DNA of 64,000 bases from an uncultured Clostridia bacterium (GTDB lineage: Bacteria; Bacillota; Clostridia; Oscillospirales; Ruminococcaceae): contig CANQWD010000008.1 of the NCBI GenBank assembly GCA_947627465.1, positions 1 to 64,000 on the forward strand, in the 5' to 3' direction. The notes under the pieces were generated by a model. The model was not told the origin of the DNA. It searched no databases and saw only the letters and a program-made list of their open reading frames with translations. Shown piece by piece: positions 17,490 through 26,750 of the stretch. Each line of letters starts with the position of its first letter. Within the stretch, counting starts at the first letter, position 1. The translations under genes were made by a program, and so were the position numbers.

Positions 17490-17616
17490 ACAGAGTAGAA
17501 AATCGCGCGTTAAGTGCCGACCGAACGGAGAGTTGTCGGGCGGACGAAAAGCGGGAGCTGCGTTTTGCGAAAAAACGCGCTCTAAGTCTTGCGGTGCGGT
17601 TTTCGCATCTCGCTGT
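17490..17616 (+). promoter_or_regulatory. Tetrahydrofolate (THF-I) riboswitch upstream of folT
   Basis: The leader contains the hallmark segments of the THF-I (folT) riboswitch in order: AGAGTAG, CGCGTTAAGTGCC, GGACGAAA followed by GGGAGC, and a 3' part GCGGTGCGGTTTTCGCATC. ACAG at 17490-17493 pairs with CTGT near 17613-17616 to close P1, and AAAATCGC pairs with GCGGTTTT for P2. A TATAAT at 17469-17474 lies just before it, with a poor -35. The THF-I class binds reduced folates and represses folate transport genes, usually at the translational level, and the next gene is a folate ECF S-component, which agrees. Confidence 0.85.
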
Positions 17617-17691
17617 ACATAATCGAATAAAGATATGAAAAGTCATTTTTATTCCCTGTTGTATAGCGGAAAAGTCACGGAGGTAATAATT

Positions 17692-18330
17692 ATGACTTTT
17701 TTTGCTAACTTTAAGAAATCGGCTCTGGAGCTTAAAAATCTGCGCTGCTTGTGCGTTACGGCAATACTTATTGCGCTTGATTTGGTGCTGAAAAGCGTCA
17801 CGATTAACATTACAAAGGATTTGAAAATTTCGTTCGCGTTTTTGGCTTTGGCTTCAATCGGAATGCTGTTCGGACCGACGGTGGCGTTTCTTGCGGGCGC
17901 GGTGACGGATGTTTTGGGCTTGCTAATTGCGAATAACATAGGCATGTTCAACCCGATTTTTACGCTTATTGAAGCTACGGGCGCTATGCTGTACGGAATA
18001 TTCCTATATAATATAAAATTTTCGGACGCTCAGACGCTCGGCGGAAAATTTACAAACAAAAACGATGTCAAGCAGCTTTTGCGGATCGTTCTCGCAAAGG
18101 TAAGCGTAGTTATAATCTGCAATTTGATTATGACTCCAATAGGTCTTATTGTTAATAGTTCTATGGCGGCGGGAACTTTTGTCTATGCGGATGTTCTTGC
18201 GAAATATCCTGCGCGTTTGATTAAAAACGCAATTCAGTGCCCTGTAGACTGTATGCTGCTTTTCGCGGTTCTGCCGATTATTTCAACAGCTTATCACCGC
18301 GTTTTTAAGCGCAATATGTCGGCAGCGTAA
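17692..18330 (+). CDS. folT: Folate ECF transporter S component
   Basis: A 212-residue integral membrane protein with about six hydrophobic segments. The family motif region (ISFAFLALASIGMLFGPTVAFLAGAVTDVLG) is characteristic of FolT-type substrate-binding subunits of energy-coupling-factor transporters, which bind folate and pair with shared EcfA/A'/T subunits encoded elsewhere. Identification is strengthened by the THF riboswitch immediately upstream. ATG 17692 follows ACGGAGG; an in-frame ATG at 17635 lacks a site. Expression should fall when reduced folate is abundant. Confidence 0.9.
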   Translation: MTFFANFKKSALELKNLRCLCVTAILIALDLVLKSVTINITKDLKISFAFLALASIGMLFGPTVAFLAGAVTDVLGLLIANNIGMFNPIFTLIEATGAMLYGIFLYNIKFSDAQTLGGKFTNKNDVKQLLRIVLAKVSVVIICNLIMTPIGLIVNSSMAAGTFVYADVLAKYPARLIKNAIQCPVDCMLLFAVLPIISTAYHRVFKRNMSAA

Positions 18331-18378
18331 AATGTCGAATTGTAAAATTTTGTTTTAAAATTACGGAAAGGCTAACAA

Positions 18379-19179
18379 ATGAAGAAACTTGGATTTATCG
18401 GCGTCGGAAATATGGGCGGCGCGATCATTAAAGGCATTAACGGAAAGCTTGGCAACACGGCTGTGTTCGCTTACGACAGCAACCTCGAAAAGCTCAAAGA
18501 CTTGAACCTGAACGGTGCGACTGCCGCGCCGAGCATTTTGGAGCTTGCGAAAAAATGCGACTTTATATTACTCGCGGTAAAACCTCAGCAGCTTGACGGC
18601 GTTCTTGAAGAAATCAAAAACGCGGGGAATGATAATTTGGTTATAATTTCCATTTGTGCGGGAATCTCCGCGGAATATATCCGTGCGAGAACTTTTGCCA
18701 ACGCGAAAGTCGTGCTTGTAATGCCGAATACGCCGATGATGCTCGGCTGCGGCGCGGCGGCGATAAGCCGCGACGACAAAACCTCGGACGACGAGTTCGA
18801 GTTCGCCAAAAAGATAATCGGCTGCTGCGGTATAGCCGAGGTCGTGCCTATGGACAAGATGAAAGAGGTTATCGCGATAAACGGCTCCTCGCCCGCGTTT
18901 ATTTATCTGTACGCAAAGGGCTTCGTGCAGTACGCGCACAAGGTCGGCATTAACGAGGACGCTGCTTTGCGCCTGTTCGCGCAGTCGCTTATCGGCTCGG
19001 CGCGTATGATGACCGAAAGCGGTATGACGGTGGACGAGCTGATAAAGCAGGTAAGCTCTCCGGGCGGCACAACTCTCGCGGGGCTTCAGGAGCTTTACAA
19101 CGGTCGTTTGACCGACGTCGTTATCGAAGCGTGCGACGCTTGCACTCACCGCGCGTATGAACTCGGAGCAGAAAAATAA
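18379..19179 (+). CDS. proC: Pyrroline-5-carboxylate reductase
   Basis: A 266-residue ProC, normal length, catalysing NAD(P)H-dependent reduction of pyrroline-5-carboxylate, the last step of proline synthesis. The Rossmann motif is GFIGVGNMGGAIIKG at the N-terminus; VLVMPNTPMMLGCGAAAI and the C-terminal signature region VSSPGGTTLAGLQEL match the family. The ribosome site is GGAAAGG, nine bases before ATG 18379. It lies 48 bases after folT in the same direction and is followed by the cyclophilin gene, so all three may share a transcript. Confidence 0.95.
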   Translation: MKKLGFIGVGNMGGAIIKGINGKLGNTAVFAYDSNLEKLKDLNLNGATAAPSILELAKKCDFILLAVKPQQLDGVLEEIKNAGNDNLVIISICAGISAEYIRARTFANAKVVLVMPNTPMMLGCGAAAISRDDKTSDDEFEFAKKIIGCCGIAEVVPMDKMKEVIAINGSSPAFIYLYAKGFVQYAHKVGINEDAALRLFAQSLIGSARMMTESGMTVDELIKQVSSPGGTTLAGLQELYNGRLTDVVIEACDACTHRAYELGAEK

Positions 19180-19225
19180 CTCAAAAAATGTAAAATACGC
19201 GCTAAAAATTACGGAGGGTATATTT

Positions 19226-19699
19226 ATGGTAGTTATCGAAATGGAAAACGGCAAGAAAATAAAGTTGGAGCTTTATCCGGAAAAAGCGCCAATCACAGTT
19301 GAAAATTTTTTAAAATTAGTAAACGCGGGGTTTTATGACGGGCTTATATTCCACAGAGTAATTAGCGGCTTTATGATACAGGGCGGCGATCCCGAGGGAA
19401 CGGGAATGGGCGGCGCGAAAGACAAGATCAAAGGCGAGTTCAAGTCAAACGGTGTGGAAAATGATATCAAGCATGTTCGCGGCGTAATATCAATGGCGCG
19501 TTCCCGAGACAAGAACTCCGCTTCAAGCCAATTCTTCATTATGCACAAGGACGCGTCGTATCTTGACGGGGATTACGCGGCTTTCGGCAAGGTAGTCGAG
19601 GGTATGGAGGCAGTTGACGAGATCGCCGAGACCGAAACTGATTACAACGACCGCCCTTTGAATGACGTTCGGATGAAGAAAGTTTACGTCGAGGAGTAA
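19226..19699 (+). CDS. Cyclophilin-type peptidyl-prolyl cis-trans isomerase
   Basis: A 157-residue single-domain cytoplasmic cyclophilin that speeds prolyl bond isomerisation during folding. Active-site motifs are clear: FHRVISGFMIQGGDPEGTG includes the catalytic Arg (FHRV) and the Gln of the active site, and SSQFFIMHKD and YAAFGKVVEGMEAVD follow. No signal peptide is present. ATG 19226 is preceded by ACGGAGGG; an earlier in-frame ATG at 19157 would overlap proC and has no ribosome site. A strong terminator follows. Confidence 0.93.
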   Translation: MVVIEMENGKKIKLELYPEKAPITVENFLKLVNAGFYDGLIFHRVISGFMIQGGDPEGTGMGGAKDKIKGEFKSNGVENDIKHVRGVISMARSRDKNSASSQFFIMHKDASYLDGDYAAFGKVVEGMEAVDEIAETETDYNDRPLNDVRMKKVYVEE

Positions 19700-19743
19700 T
19701 AAGCATAAATAATATTACAATTTGTAAAGAAATGTCGAAACAT

Positions 19744-19775
19744 AAAGAAGCGTGTTTAAAATGCGCTTCTTTTTC
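19744..19775 (+). terminator. Rho-independent terminator after the cyclophilin gene
   Basis: AAAGAAGCG and CGCTTCTTT form a 9-base stem around an 11-base loop, followed by TTTTT. Confidence 0.85.
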
Positions 19776-19877
19776 GCTTTTGAAAGATTTGTGCAAATTA
19801 AACAAAAATATAAATGGAATTTTGTCATAATACCTCATGATTTTGTAATAAAACAGGGGTTTTGTACAATGTTGCTA

Positions 19878-19906
19878 TTGACAAATACTGAAAATTATAG
19901 TAGAAT
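19878..19906 (+). promoter_or_regulatory. Promoter of the polysaccharide deacetylase gene
   Basis: TTGACA at 19878-19883 and TAGAAT at 19901-19906 are 17 bases apart, about 55 bases before the start at 19962. Confidence 0.8.
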
Positions 19907-19961
19907 AATAGAATAGGGGAATTATAACTATATCCTAATTCCTTAAAGAAGAGGTTCGGAT

Positions 19962-21353
19962 ATGCGTTTTGGCAGCGTTGAGTTTTTTAAAGTGCTGATA
20001 AAAACAGTGCTTGCAATATTGTTTTTTGTTCCGCTGATACTCGCTGTGGTTTTCGGCGTGCTTTTTGTACAAAAGAACACACAAGTAAACGAGCTTACGT
20101 CGGAAAACACATCAATTCAGCAGGATAACGACAAGCTTTCCGTGGTGGCGGACGTTTTGGTCGAAGAAAAGGTAGCCGGAGCGCAGGACGTCCGTGAGAT
20201 ATTGCGCATGAGCGGAGTGTCCTACGAGGAACTGATAAAGCTTGCGGCGGAGGAAAAAGATCTGGACGCGCAGGGACTTTATGATATTCTGGCGAATTGC
20301 GGGGTGTCCGATAAAGATATCGTCGCGATGGCGGCGGCAAAGAAAACCCTCGGCGCGGAGGATTTTTACGATGTGATGAGCAAGAACGGCATTACTTCCG
20401 GGAGCCTGATAAAAGCCGTGGCTGAAAAGAGCGGCAAAAGCGCCGAGGAGTTTTATGAAATACTCTCGGAGTGCGGAATGAACGACGATGAGCTGATCGA
20501 ATTTATTCAATCGAAGCAAAAACAGCCCGATAATTCGAGCGGCGGTTCGGATGTGAGCGAAGCGGGAGGAGATAATTCCGATACAAGCGGCGGCGATATC
20601 GATACAAGCAATATAAGCGGCACGAGTGAAACGAACGACACGAGTGATACAAGTGAACCGGAGGAATCGAGTCCTTACGCCGATCTGTACGAGGATATGT
20701 ACGTCACAACGCCGGAAAAATACAATTTTGAAGAGGATACGATCTATTTCACGTTTGATGACGGTCCGTCGAAGTATACTTACGGATTTTTGGATTATTT
20801 AAAGAAGAATAACGCGAAAGCGACATGGTTTGTGGTTCCCGATGAATCCGACTGGTGCCGCGACGCGCTGAAAGCTATTGCTGCAGACGGGCACACGATA
20901 GGCGTTCACAGCCTGACGCACGATTACAACAAGATATACGCGTCTGTGGAAGCGTATTTGGATGATTTCCACGCGGCTTGGCAGATCATAAGAGACGCAA
21001 CGGGACAAACGCCGCAGATCTTCCGTTTCCCGGGCGGCAGCAAAAACGATTTTAACGGCGACACGCGCGACGCGATCATTAAGGAAATGACGCGCCGAGG
21101 ATTCAGATTTTACGATTGGAACGTGGAAAGCGGCGACGTTGACGGAGCGAATTGGCAGCAGATGTACAATTCGATACCGCGCGACTGTCACAGCGTAAAG
21201 CGGCCTATAATTTTAATGCATGATTCCGCGGGCACCGAAAACGCGCTATATGTTATCGACGACGTGCTTAAGGTGCTTAAAGCCGAAGGCTATAAGTTTG
21301 ACAGTATTCAAGACGACACGGAACCGATTCAGTTCATCGGACCGTTCTCATAA
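19962..21353 (+). CDS. Membrane-anchored polysaccharide deacetylase with helical repeats
   Basis: A 463-residue type II membrane protein: membrane segment at about 10-35, a short coiled coil, then four tandem helical repeats of about 30 residues (residues about 65-185; each has a YDIL- or YEIL-like helix, then CGVS or NGIT, then a second helix), a Ser/Asp/Thr-rich linker, and a C-terminal NodB domain from about 250. Deacetylase motifs are complete: TFDDG near 263-267, HSLTH near 315-319, RFPGG, the WNVESGD strand and ILMHD. Such enzymes remove N-acetyl groups from peptidoglycan or other wall glycans. The repeats may act as a spacer or a protein-binding platform. It is followed by the bactofilin gene, consistent with a role in envelope shape. 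Confidence 0.88.
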   Translation: MRFGSVEFFKVLIKTVLAILFFVPLILAVVFGVLFVQKNTQVNELTSENTSIQQDNDKLSVVADVLVEEKVAGAQDVREILRMSGVSYEELIKLAAEEKDLDAQGLYDILANCGVSDKDIVAMAAAKKTLGAEDFYDVMSKNGITSGSLIKAVAEKSGKSAEEFYEILSECGMNDDELIEFIQSKQKQPDNSSGGSDVSEAGGDNSDTSGGDIDTSNISGTSETNDTSDTSEPEESSPYADLYEDMYVTTPEKYNFEEDTIYFTFDDGPSKYTYGFLDYLKKNNAKATWFVVPDESDWCRDALKAIAADGHTIGVHSLTHDYNKIYASVEAYLDDFHAAWQIIRDATGQTPQIFRFPGGSKNDFNGDTRDAIIKEMTRRGFRFYDWNVESGDVDGANWQQMYNSIPRDCHSVKRPIILMHDSAGTENALYVIDDVLKVLKAEGYKFDSIQDDTEPIQFIGPFS

Positions 21354-21426
21354 AAAAGTTAAAAAGCCGAAAATAAGACGGCAGACCCGCAAAATTTCGG
21401 AATGTCCATATTGAAAGGATAGTATT

Positions 21427-22671
21427 ATGGGAATCAAAGATAATTTCTCACAGGCGGTAAAAGAGCTGTGGAAGAAAGAGGGTCAAGATAAGAAGGACGA
21501 TAAGCAGCAAAAAGCCGCGCAGCCTTCCGAGCTTGACAAATATCTTCGCGACGGCGAACAGGGGAACGCCGCGGCGTCGGGATTGGAACGGAATGGCGAC
21601 GGCATTCCGCTTGAGACCCCGTATTATCGAAGCTCCGCGGAGACGCAAGGCTCTCCGGCGCAGCAAACGCAAGGGGGAGCGCAGGGGGCGCAAACGGATC
21701 GTCAAGCTCAGCCGATGCGCGAGCAAGCGCAGCCGACAAATCCGATGGGAGCGGCTCAAGAGCCGAGAGCGCAGGCAGATCAGCCTGTTTCAAACGAGCC
21801 TCCGATAAACCAAAACGTGCTCAATGCGCAGAACGCCTCCAACCGTGCGGAGCAGCAGAACGCAGAACGCTCCAACGCGGCTGAAGCGCAGCAAGCTTAT
21901 CAAAATCCGCAAAGAGATTTAAGCGCGCCGCAAAACAATCAGCAATCGCAGTATGATCAAAACATTCAGAGTATTCGTCAGAATTTTGGGTATAATCAAC
22001 AAAGCGGCTCGGATAATTACGGCGGCTATAATCAAGGCGGCTATAATCAAGGCGGCTATAATCAAGGGAGTTATAATCAGGGCGGCTACAATCAAAACGG
22101 CTACGGCGGCTACGGAGGAAATCCTCCGACGGGCGGCGGTTACGGCAACGGCGGAAATATGCCCATGGGAGCGCCCAACCCCAACGAGACCGACGAGGTC
22201 ACGGTAATTTCCAAAAACACGATGATAGACGGAAATATCCGTTCGCTCGCAAATATGCAGATAGACGGCAGCATAAAAGGCAACGTCGAAACTACGCGCA
22301 ACATAGATATGAGCGGAAAGGTAATAGGCGACGTCACCTGCAACAACGCGGGAATGGTCTCGGCGGCAATGCAGGGCAACATATCTCTTAAAGGCAGAAT
22401 GAGAATGGACCGCGATACGATACTTATCGGCGATCTTTCCTCGCAGTATGCGGACATAAACGGAAGAGTGCGCGGAAAGCTCGATATAGTCGGCAAGGCG
22501 GAGCTTAAGCGCGACGCGGTGGTTTTCGGCGACATAAACGCTTCCACTATCGCGGTAACGGACGGCGCAATAATCCAAGGCTATGTAAACACTACGTTCC
22601 TCTCCAAAGAGGACAGCCGTAACGTATTCCCCGACGCTATATCTATCGACAGCAAAGAGGTTAAAAGCTGA
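21427..22671 (+). CDS. Bactofilin with a long disordered Gln/Gly-rich N-terminus
   Basis: A 414-residue protein. Residues 1 to about 255 are low-complexity (rich in Gln, Ala, Asn, Pro), ending in a tandem YNQGG repeat block (about residues 195-225). From about 256 a bactofilin (DUF583) beta-helix follows, recognisable from regular six-residue turns such as VISKNTMIDGNIRSL and IDGSIKGNVETT. Bactofilins self-assemble into cytoskeletal filaments without nucleotide and position wall enzymes. The extended N-terminal tail is unusual compared with the common 120-200 residue forms. The gene follows the deacetylase by 74 bases, a frequent pairing of bactofilins with cell-wall hydrolases or deacetylases. 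Confidence 0.9.
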   Translation: MGIKDNFSQAVKELWKKEGQDKKDDKQQKAAQPSELDKYLRDGEQGNAAASGLERNGDGIPLETPYYRSSAETQGSPAQQTQGGAQGAQTDRQAQPMREQAQPTNPMGAAQEPRAQADQPVSNEPPINQNVLNAQNASNRAEQQNAERSNAAEAQQAYQNPQRDLSAPQNNQQSQYDQNIQSIRQNFGYNQQSGSDNYGGYNQGGYNQGGYNQGSYNQGGYNQNGYGGYGGNPPTGGGYGNGGNMPMGAPNPNETDEVTVISKNTMIDGNIRSLANMQIDGSIKGNVETTRNIDMSGKVIGDVTCNNAGMVSAAMQGNISLKGRMRMDRDTILIGDLSSQYADINGRVRGKLDIVGKAELKRDAVVFGDINASTIAVTDGAIIQGYVNTTFLSKEDSRNVFPDAISIDSKEVKS

Positions 22672-22763
22672 CGCGTAAAACGCGCAGAAGTTTTGCTTTA
22701 AATCTTTGTTTCCGCCTAGCGCGGAGTAAGAAGTTCAGATAAATTTAAAGGTAGTTTTGTTTA

Positions 22764-23735
22764 ATGAGTGAGAAAAATAACGGCTCTAAAAATTCATCGA
22801 AAACAAGCGCGGTGATAGGCACCGTGGTTGTGGCGGCTTTGGCGGTCGCCGCGATCGTGGTATTGGTGATGATGAACAACAAGCCCTCGGTAGATCAGAC
22901 CCTCCCCGACGGCACGACAGTGTCCTATAGAGCGTCGCAGGAGCTTGCCGATGAATGCGGCGAAAGAGCGCGCGAGCTTATGTCGGATAACTACAAAACA
23001 ATACGGTTGTTTATAACCGAGGGGCTTCCGCATAAAGATGAGCCTTACGGAAACCGTCCCGAGGACGGTTATTACACGGTAAATTCCGAGGAATTCAAGC
23101 TCTATGAACAGTTGGAAAGCTTCGTGAAGTCCGTTTATACGGAGAGCGAAGCCGAAAGAATATTGACGAAGATGCCGTCCGACCCCGCCGTAACGCTCGG
23201 CGGTGTAAAGAGGGAAAACTCCGAGAACAATTCGGAAAACACCTCCGAAACGGAAACGCGTCCCGAGACCATTGCGGTTTACCAAAGCCGCGATGTTTAT
23301 GTTGATATTCAAACGGAGTCGGAAACGTCCACTCCAAAGGTGCCCACCGTGGTGGTTCCGAAGCCGTCCGAGAGCGGTGCTGAAAGCGCAGGCTCGGAGA
23401 ACGGCGAAACCGAAGTATGGGACAGCGACCTTGTTGTTTCCGAGTCGGATGAGTCGGTCGAGCCGGCGGAATCGGTGAAGCCGGTTGAACCGACCTACAC
23501 TAAGCAGAGCGTTCTGGGAATAAGCGAATATTTCGTGCCATATACCGAGTACGACAGACCGTGGAATTCGATAAGCATAAAGGTAGTGCCATCCGGCGAG
23601 GAAGAATGCTTCATCACCGTTTATCTCGGCTCGGACAGGGACGTGAACCTTTCAAGCGTGGATGACAGCGACATTATCAGCACGAAAATGGTAAAGGAAA
23701 ACGGCGAGTGGAAGCTTACGGAGCTGGTTTATTGA
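22764..23735 (+). CDS. Membrane-anchored protein with a Ser/Glu-rich linker, function unknown
   Basis: A 323-residue protein with an N-terminal membrane segment (about residues 15-38) and the rest outside. Residues about 50-130 form a helical section, about 150-245 are a low-complexity Glu/Ser/Thr/Val stretch, and the last 75 residues are a beta-rich piece ending MVKENGEWKLTELVY, which looks like the last strands of an NTF2-like (SnoaL/DUF4878-type) domain. I infer an NTF2-like fold whose two parts are separated by the linker. It stands just before the ATP synthase genes (one-base gap to the next start) and may be co-transcribed with them. No function is assigned. Confidence 0.75.
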   Translation: MSEKNNGSKNSSKTSAVIGTVVVAALAVAAIVVLVMMNNKPSVDQTLPDGTTVSYRASQELADECGERARELMSDNYKTIRLFITEGLPHKDEPYGNRPEDGYYTVNSEEFKLYEQLESFVKSVYTESEAERILTKMPSDPAVTLGGVKRENSENNSENTSETETRPETIAVYQSRDVYVDIQTESETSTPKVPTVVVPKPSESGAESAGSENGETEVWDSDLVVSESDESVEPAESVKPVEPTYTKQSVLGISEYFVPYTEYDRPWNSISIKVVPSGEEECFITVYLGSDRDVNLSSVDDSDIISTKMVKENGEWKLTELVY

Positions 23736-23736
23736 T

Positions 23737-24042
23737 ATGAAAAAGAATGAAAATCCTCTGTCGGTCTACGCGAACGTAAGTCAATTGGCGTTTATTATCG
23801 TCGCGCCGCTGCTGTTGTTTTTGTGGGGTGGCAGCGCGGTAGTGAAAAAGTTTTCGTTGCCCGATTGGGTGATGGGCGTTTTTATCGGATTGGGCTTGCT
23901 GTTTATGATATGCGGCGCGGGAAATTACATCGCAAAGCTTATCAAAATGTACGAAAAGCCCGATAAAAAAGCTCCGAAAGCGTTCACAAGTTCGCGCGGC
24001 GACAACGACTATTATGATGAGTATAAAGATTTGCGAAAATAA
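23737..24042 (+). CDS. AtpZ/AtpI-type small membrane protein of the ATP synthase operon
   Basis: A 101-residue protein with two membrane segments (about 15-35 and 45-65) and a hydrophilic, acidic tail. Position and two-helix layout match the AtpZ family (PF09527), proposed to aid ion supply or c-ring assembly together with AtpI. It begins one base after the stop of the upstream gene and precedes a four-helix AtpI-like gene by nine bases. Confidence 0.75.
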   Translation: MKKNENPLSVYANVSQLAFIIVAPLLLFLWGGSAVVKKFSLPDWVMGVFIGLGLLFMICGAGNYIAKLIKMYEKPDKKAPKAFTSSRGDNDYYDEYKDLRK

Positions 24043-24051
24043 CGAACGGGA

Positions 24052-24468
24052 ATGATGATCTTGAGAAAAAACCAACCGATCTACGACGAAATGCGTTCGC
24101 TCTCTCCGTATTATTTGACCTTGAGCGGAATATATTTGGCGGTAGTGACGATACTGTGCTGCGCCGCGGGCGGTGATTTTGCGCTGCCGATCGGCGCGGT
24201 TTACGGCATAATATTGGGCGTGTTGAATTTCCTTATATTGGGAAAATCCGCGCAAGCGGCTTTGGAAAAGACCACCTTCAAATCCGCGCAGACTTATATG
24301 AATATAATGTACTGCGTGCGATATTTGGGGCTGTTCGGGCTTTTGACGATAGCCGCGCTTGTACCGTTTATAAATCTTATCGCGGCGGCGATACCGCTTT
24401 TTTTCGTTCGGATCGCTATCATGATAAGAGAAATAAAAAACGGACGCGTAAAGCGTACTAAACGCTGA
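24052..24468 (+). CDS. atpI: ATP synthase I-like membrane protein
   Basis: A 138-residue protein with four hydrophobic segments, basic at the C-terminus, in the position of AtpI directly before atpB. AtpI homologs act as chaperones for c-ring assembly. Sequence similarity is weak in this family, so the assignment leans on length, topology and context. Several start codons are possible (ATG 24052, ATG 24055, TTG 24061) and the ribosome site is poor. Confidence 0.75.
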   Translation: MMILRKNQPIYDEMRSLSPYYLTLSGIYLAVVTILCCAAGGDFALPIGAVYGIILGVLNFLILGKSAQAALEKTTFKSAQTYMNIMYCVRYLGLFGLLTIAALVPFINLIAAAIPLFFVRIAIMIREIKNGRVKRTKR

Positions 24469-24497
24469 AGCGTTCTACAAAAAGGAGGAATGATAAT

Positions 24498-25217
24498 ATG
24501 CCGTCCGCATTGACGTTCGCCGCGGAGAGCGGTATTACCGTAAACGGGCCTCTCGTGGTTGCGAGCTTTAAGCTGTTTGGCATAACATTCAACTTGACAG
24601 AAAGCGTTATAGTGCAATGGTTCGTAATATTGCTATTGCTTATCGTTGTGCTGGTGCTCACACACAACCTTAAGGTCGTTCCGGAAACAAAACGGCAGGC
24701 TGCCGCCGAGATGATCGTGGAGTTTTTCCGCGGCACCGTCGAGGGCACTATGGGCGTGAAATACCAGAGACATATCGCGTATTTCGGCTCGCTGTTTTGC
24801 TTCATTATGATAAACAACCTTATGGGTTTGCTTGGGCTGCGAAATCCGACCGCCGATGTTTCGGTGACGGGCGCGTTTGCCATTATAACGTTCTGCATGG
24901 TGCAGTTCAATAAAGGCAAAACGGGCAAGTTTAAGGGTTTTATGAAGAGCTTTGTGGAGCCGCTGCCGTTTATGCTTCCGTTTAACATAATCGGCGAGTT
25001 CGCAAACCCCTTGGCGCTGACGCTTCGTCTGTTCGGCAATATGGTTGCGGGTATGGTTATCGGGTCGCTAATCTATTTCGCGCTCGGACATTTCGCAATA
25101 CTTATTCCCGCTGTCGCGTCGCTTTACTTTGACATATTCTCAGCCGTTATGCAGGCTTATATCTTCATGATGCTGAGTATGTCGTACATCTCGTCCGCCG
25201 ACTGCGGAGAGGACTAA
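24498..25217 (+). CDS. atpB: ATP synthase F0 subunit a
   Basis: A 239-residue membrane protein with five to six hydrophobic segments. The essential Arg of the ion channel lies in ANPLALTLRLFGNMVAG, and the preceding LPFNIIGEF also matches the family. Subunit a forms the two half-channels beside the c-ring. AAAGGAGG precedes ATG 24498 at good distance. Confidence 0.95.
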   Translation: MPSALTFAAESGITVNGPLVVASFKLFGITFNLTESVIVQWFVILLLLIVVLVLTHNLKVVPETKRQAAAEMIVEFFRGTVEGTMGVKYQRHIAYFGSLFCFIMINNLMGLLGLRNPTADVSVTGAFAIITFCMVQFNKGKTGKFKGFMKSFVEPLPFMLPFNIIGEFANPLALTLRLFGNMVAGMVIGSLIYFALGHFAILIPAVASLYFDIFSAVMQAYIFMMLSMSYISSADCGED

Positions 25218-25223
25218 GGCAAA

Positions 25224-25575
<352 letters not shown>

Positions 25576-25612
25576 TTTACGGGTCAGAATATATCGGAGG
25601 AGGAGAGCATAA

Positions 25613-26176
25613 ATGCTGCAATTTATTTGCGAAGCGGCGCAGACGGCGGAATCGGCTGCCGAAACCGTGGGACAAAGCACTTTGTCGCTGGTGTCGATAG
25701 ATACCGGGACGATCGTTTTCACGCTGATAAATACGCTTATCATCTTCCTCATCTTTAAGTTCTTCCTGTTCAAGCCCGTAGGCAAGATGCTCGACAAGAG
25801 AAAAGAAATGGCGGCTTCCGCGATAAAAGACGCGGAGGACGCAAAGGCAAAAGCCGAGGCTGCCGAAAAGGAATATAACGAATCCTTGGCGAACGCGAAA
25901 GCAGAAGCCGCGGAGATCGTTAAGCAGGCAACATTAAGAGCGCAGAAGCGCGAGGAAGAAATCGTAAACGACGCCAACCAAAAGGCGGCGGATATCCGCG
26001 CGAAAGCGGAGGAAAATATCGAGCGCGACAAGCAGCGCGCCATAAACGAGGTAAAGGATCAGATATCCGAGCTTGTTTGCATGGCGGCGGGCAAGGTCGT
26101 TGAAAAAGAAATTTCCGCGTCGGACAACGAGGAGATCATCTCCAAGTTCCTGAGTGAGGTAGGCGCGGCAGAGTAA
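25613..26176 (+). CDS. atpF: ATP synthase F0 subunit b
   Basis: A 187-residue protein with one membrane segment at about 38-58 (FTLINTLIIFLIFKFFLFKPV), then a long Ala/Glu/Lys-rich helix that forms the peripheral stalk. The roughly 35 residues before the membrane segment are longer than in many homologs. The ribosome site is GGAGGAGGAG. It is in the standard order between atpE and atpH. Confidence 0.95.
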   Translation: MLQFICEAAQTAESAAETVGQSTLSLVSIDTGTIVFTLINTLIIFLIFKFFLFKPVGKMLDKRKEMAASAIKDAEDAKAKAEAAEKEYNESLANAKAEAAEIVKQATLRAQKREEEIVNDANQKAADIRAKAEENIERDKQRAINEVKDQISELVCMAAGKVVEKEISASDNEEIISKFLSEVGAAE

Positions 26177-26198
26177 ACCGCGCAGAAAGGGAATTTTT

Positions 26199-26750
26199 AT
26201 GAACGACAACGCTTGTAAAGTATACGGCGACGCGTTCTTCAGTTTGTGCTGTGAGGAAAACGAGAGCGGTTTAAAGGACACGCTCACCGAGCTTACGGAG
26301 CTTTCGGGTACCTTTTCGGAGAACCCCGAATTCATAAAGCTCATGGGCACGCCCACGGTGCCGCTTGAGGAGAAAAAAGCGCTCATCGACGAGATGGAAA
26401 AAAGCGGCGGCGTATCCGAGCTTACGAAAAACCTGCTCGGAGTGCTTACCGAAAAAGGCAGAATGAGCTGCTTCGGCGGAATAACGAAACGTTTCCGCGA
26501 GCTTTATAACGACAAGTTCAAGCTCGCCGAGATAACGGTGACGACTTCCGCGCCACTTTCAAGCGAAATGAAGAATAGGATTGCCGAAAAGATGTCGAAG
26601 ATCATCGGAAAAACCGTGACGATAAACGAACGGATTGACAAGACGATCATCGGCGGCATTATAATCGACCACGGCAGCCGCCGTTACGACGGTTCCGTAA
26701 AGGCAAGACTGAACGAGCTTTCAAAAGAACTCGGCTCAGTAATCAATTGA
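26199..26750 (+). CDS. atpH: ATP synthase F1 subunit delta
   Basis: A 183-residue OSCP/delta subunit linking the peripheral stalk to the top of F1. The C-terminal signature GGIIIDHGSRRYDGSVKARL and the N-terminal helical domain (CKVYGDAFFSLC) fit the family. AGAAAGGG precedes ATG 26199. A 104-base repeat-rich gap follows before atpA. Confidence 0.93.
   Translation: MNDNACKVYGDAFFSLCCEENESGLKDTLTELTELSGTFSENPEFIKLMGTPTVPLEEKKALIDEMEKSGGVSELTKNLLGVLTEKGRMSCFGGITKRFRELYNDKFKLAEITVTTSAPLSSEMKNRIAEKMSKIIGKTVTINERIDKTIIGGIIIDHGSRRYDGSVKARLNELSKELGSVIN

Noticed and set aside
17437-17646. Minus-strand frame of 69 codons between pfkA and folT
   Set aside because: It runs through the THF riboswitch on the other strand and has no ribosome site or protein-like features.
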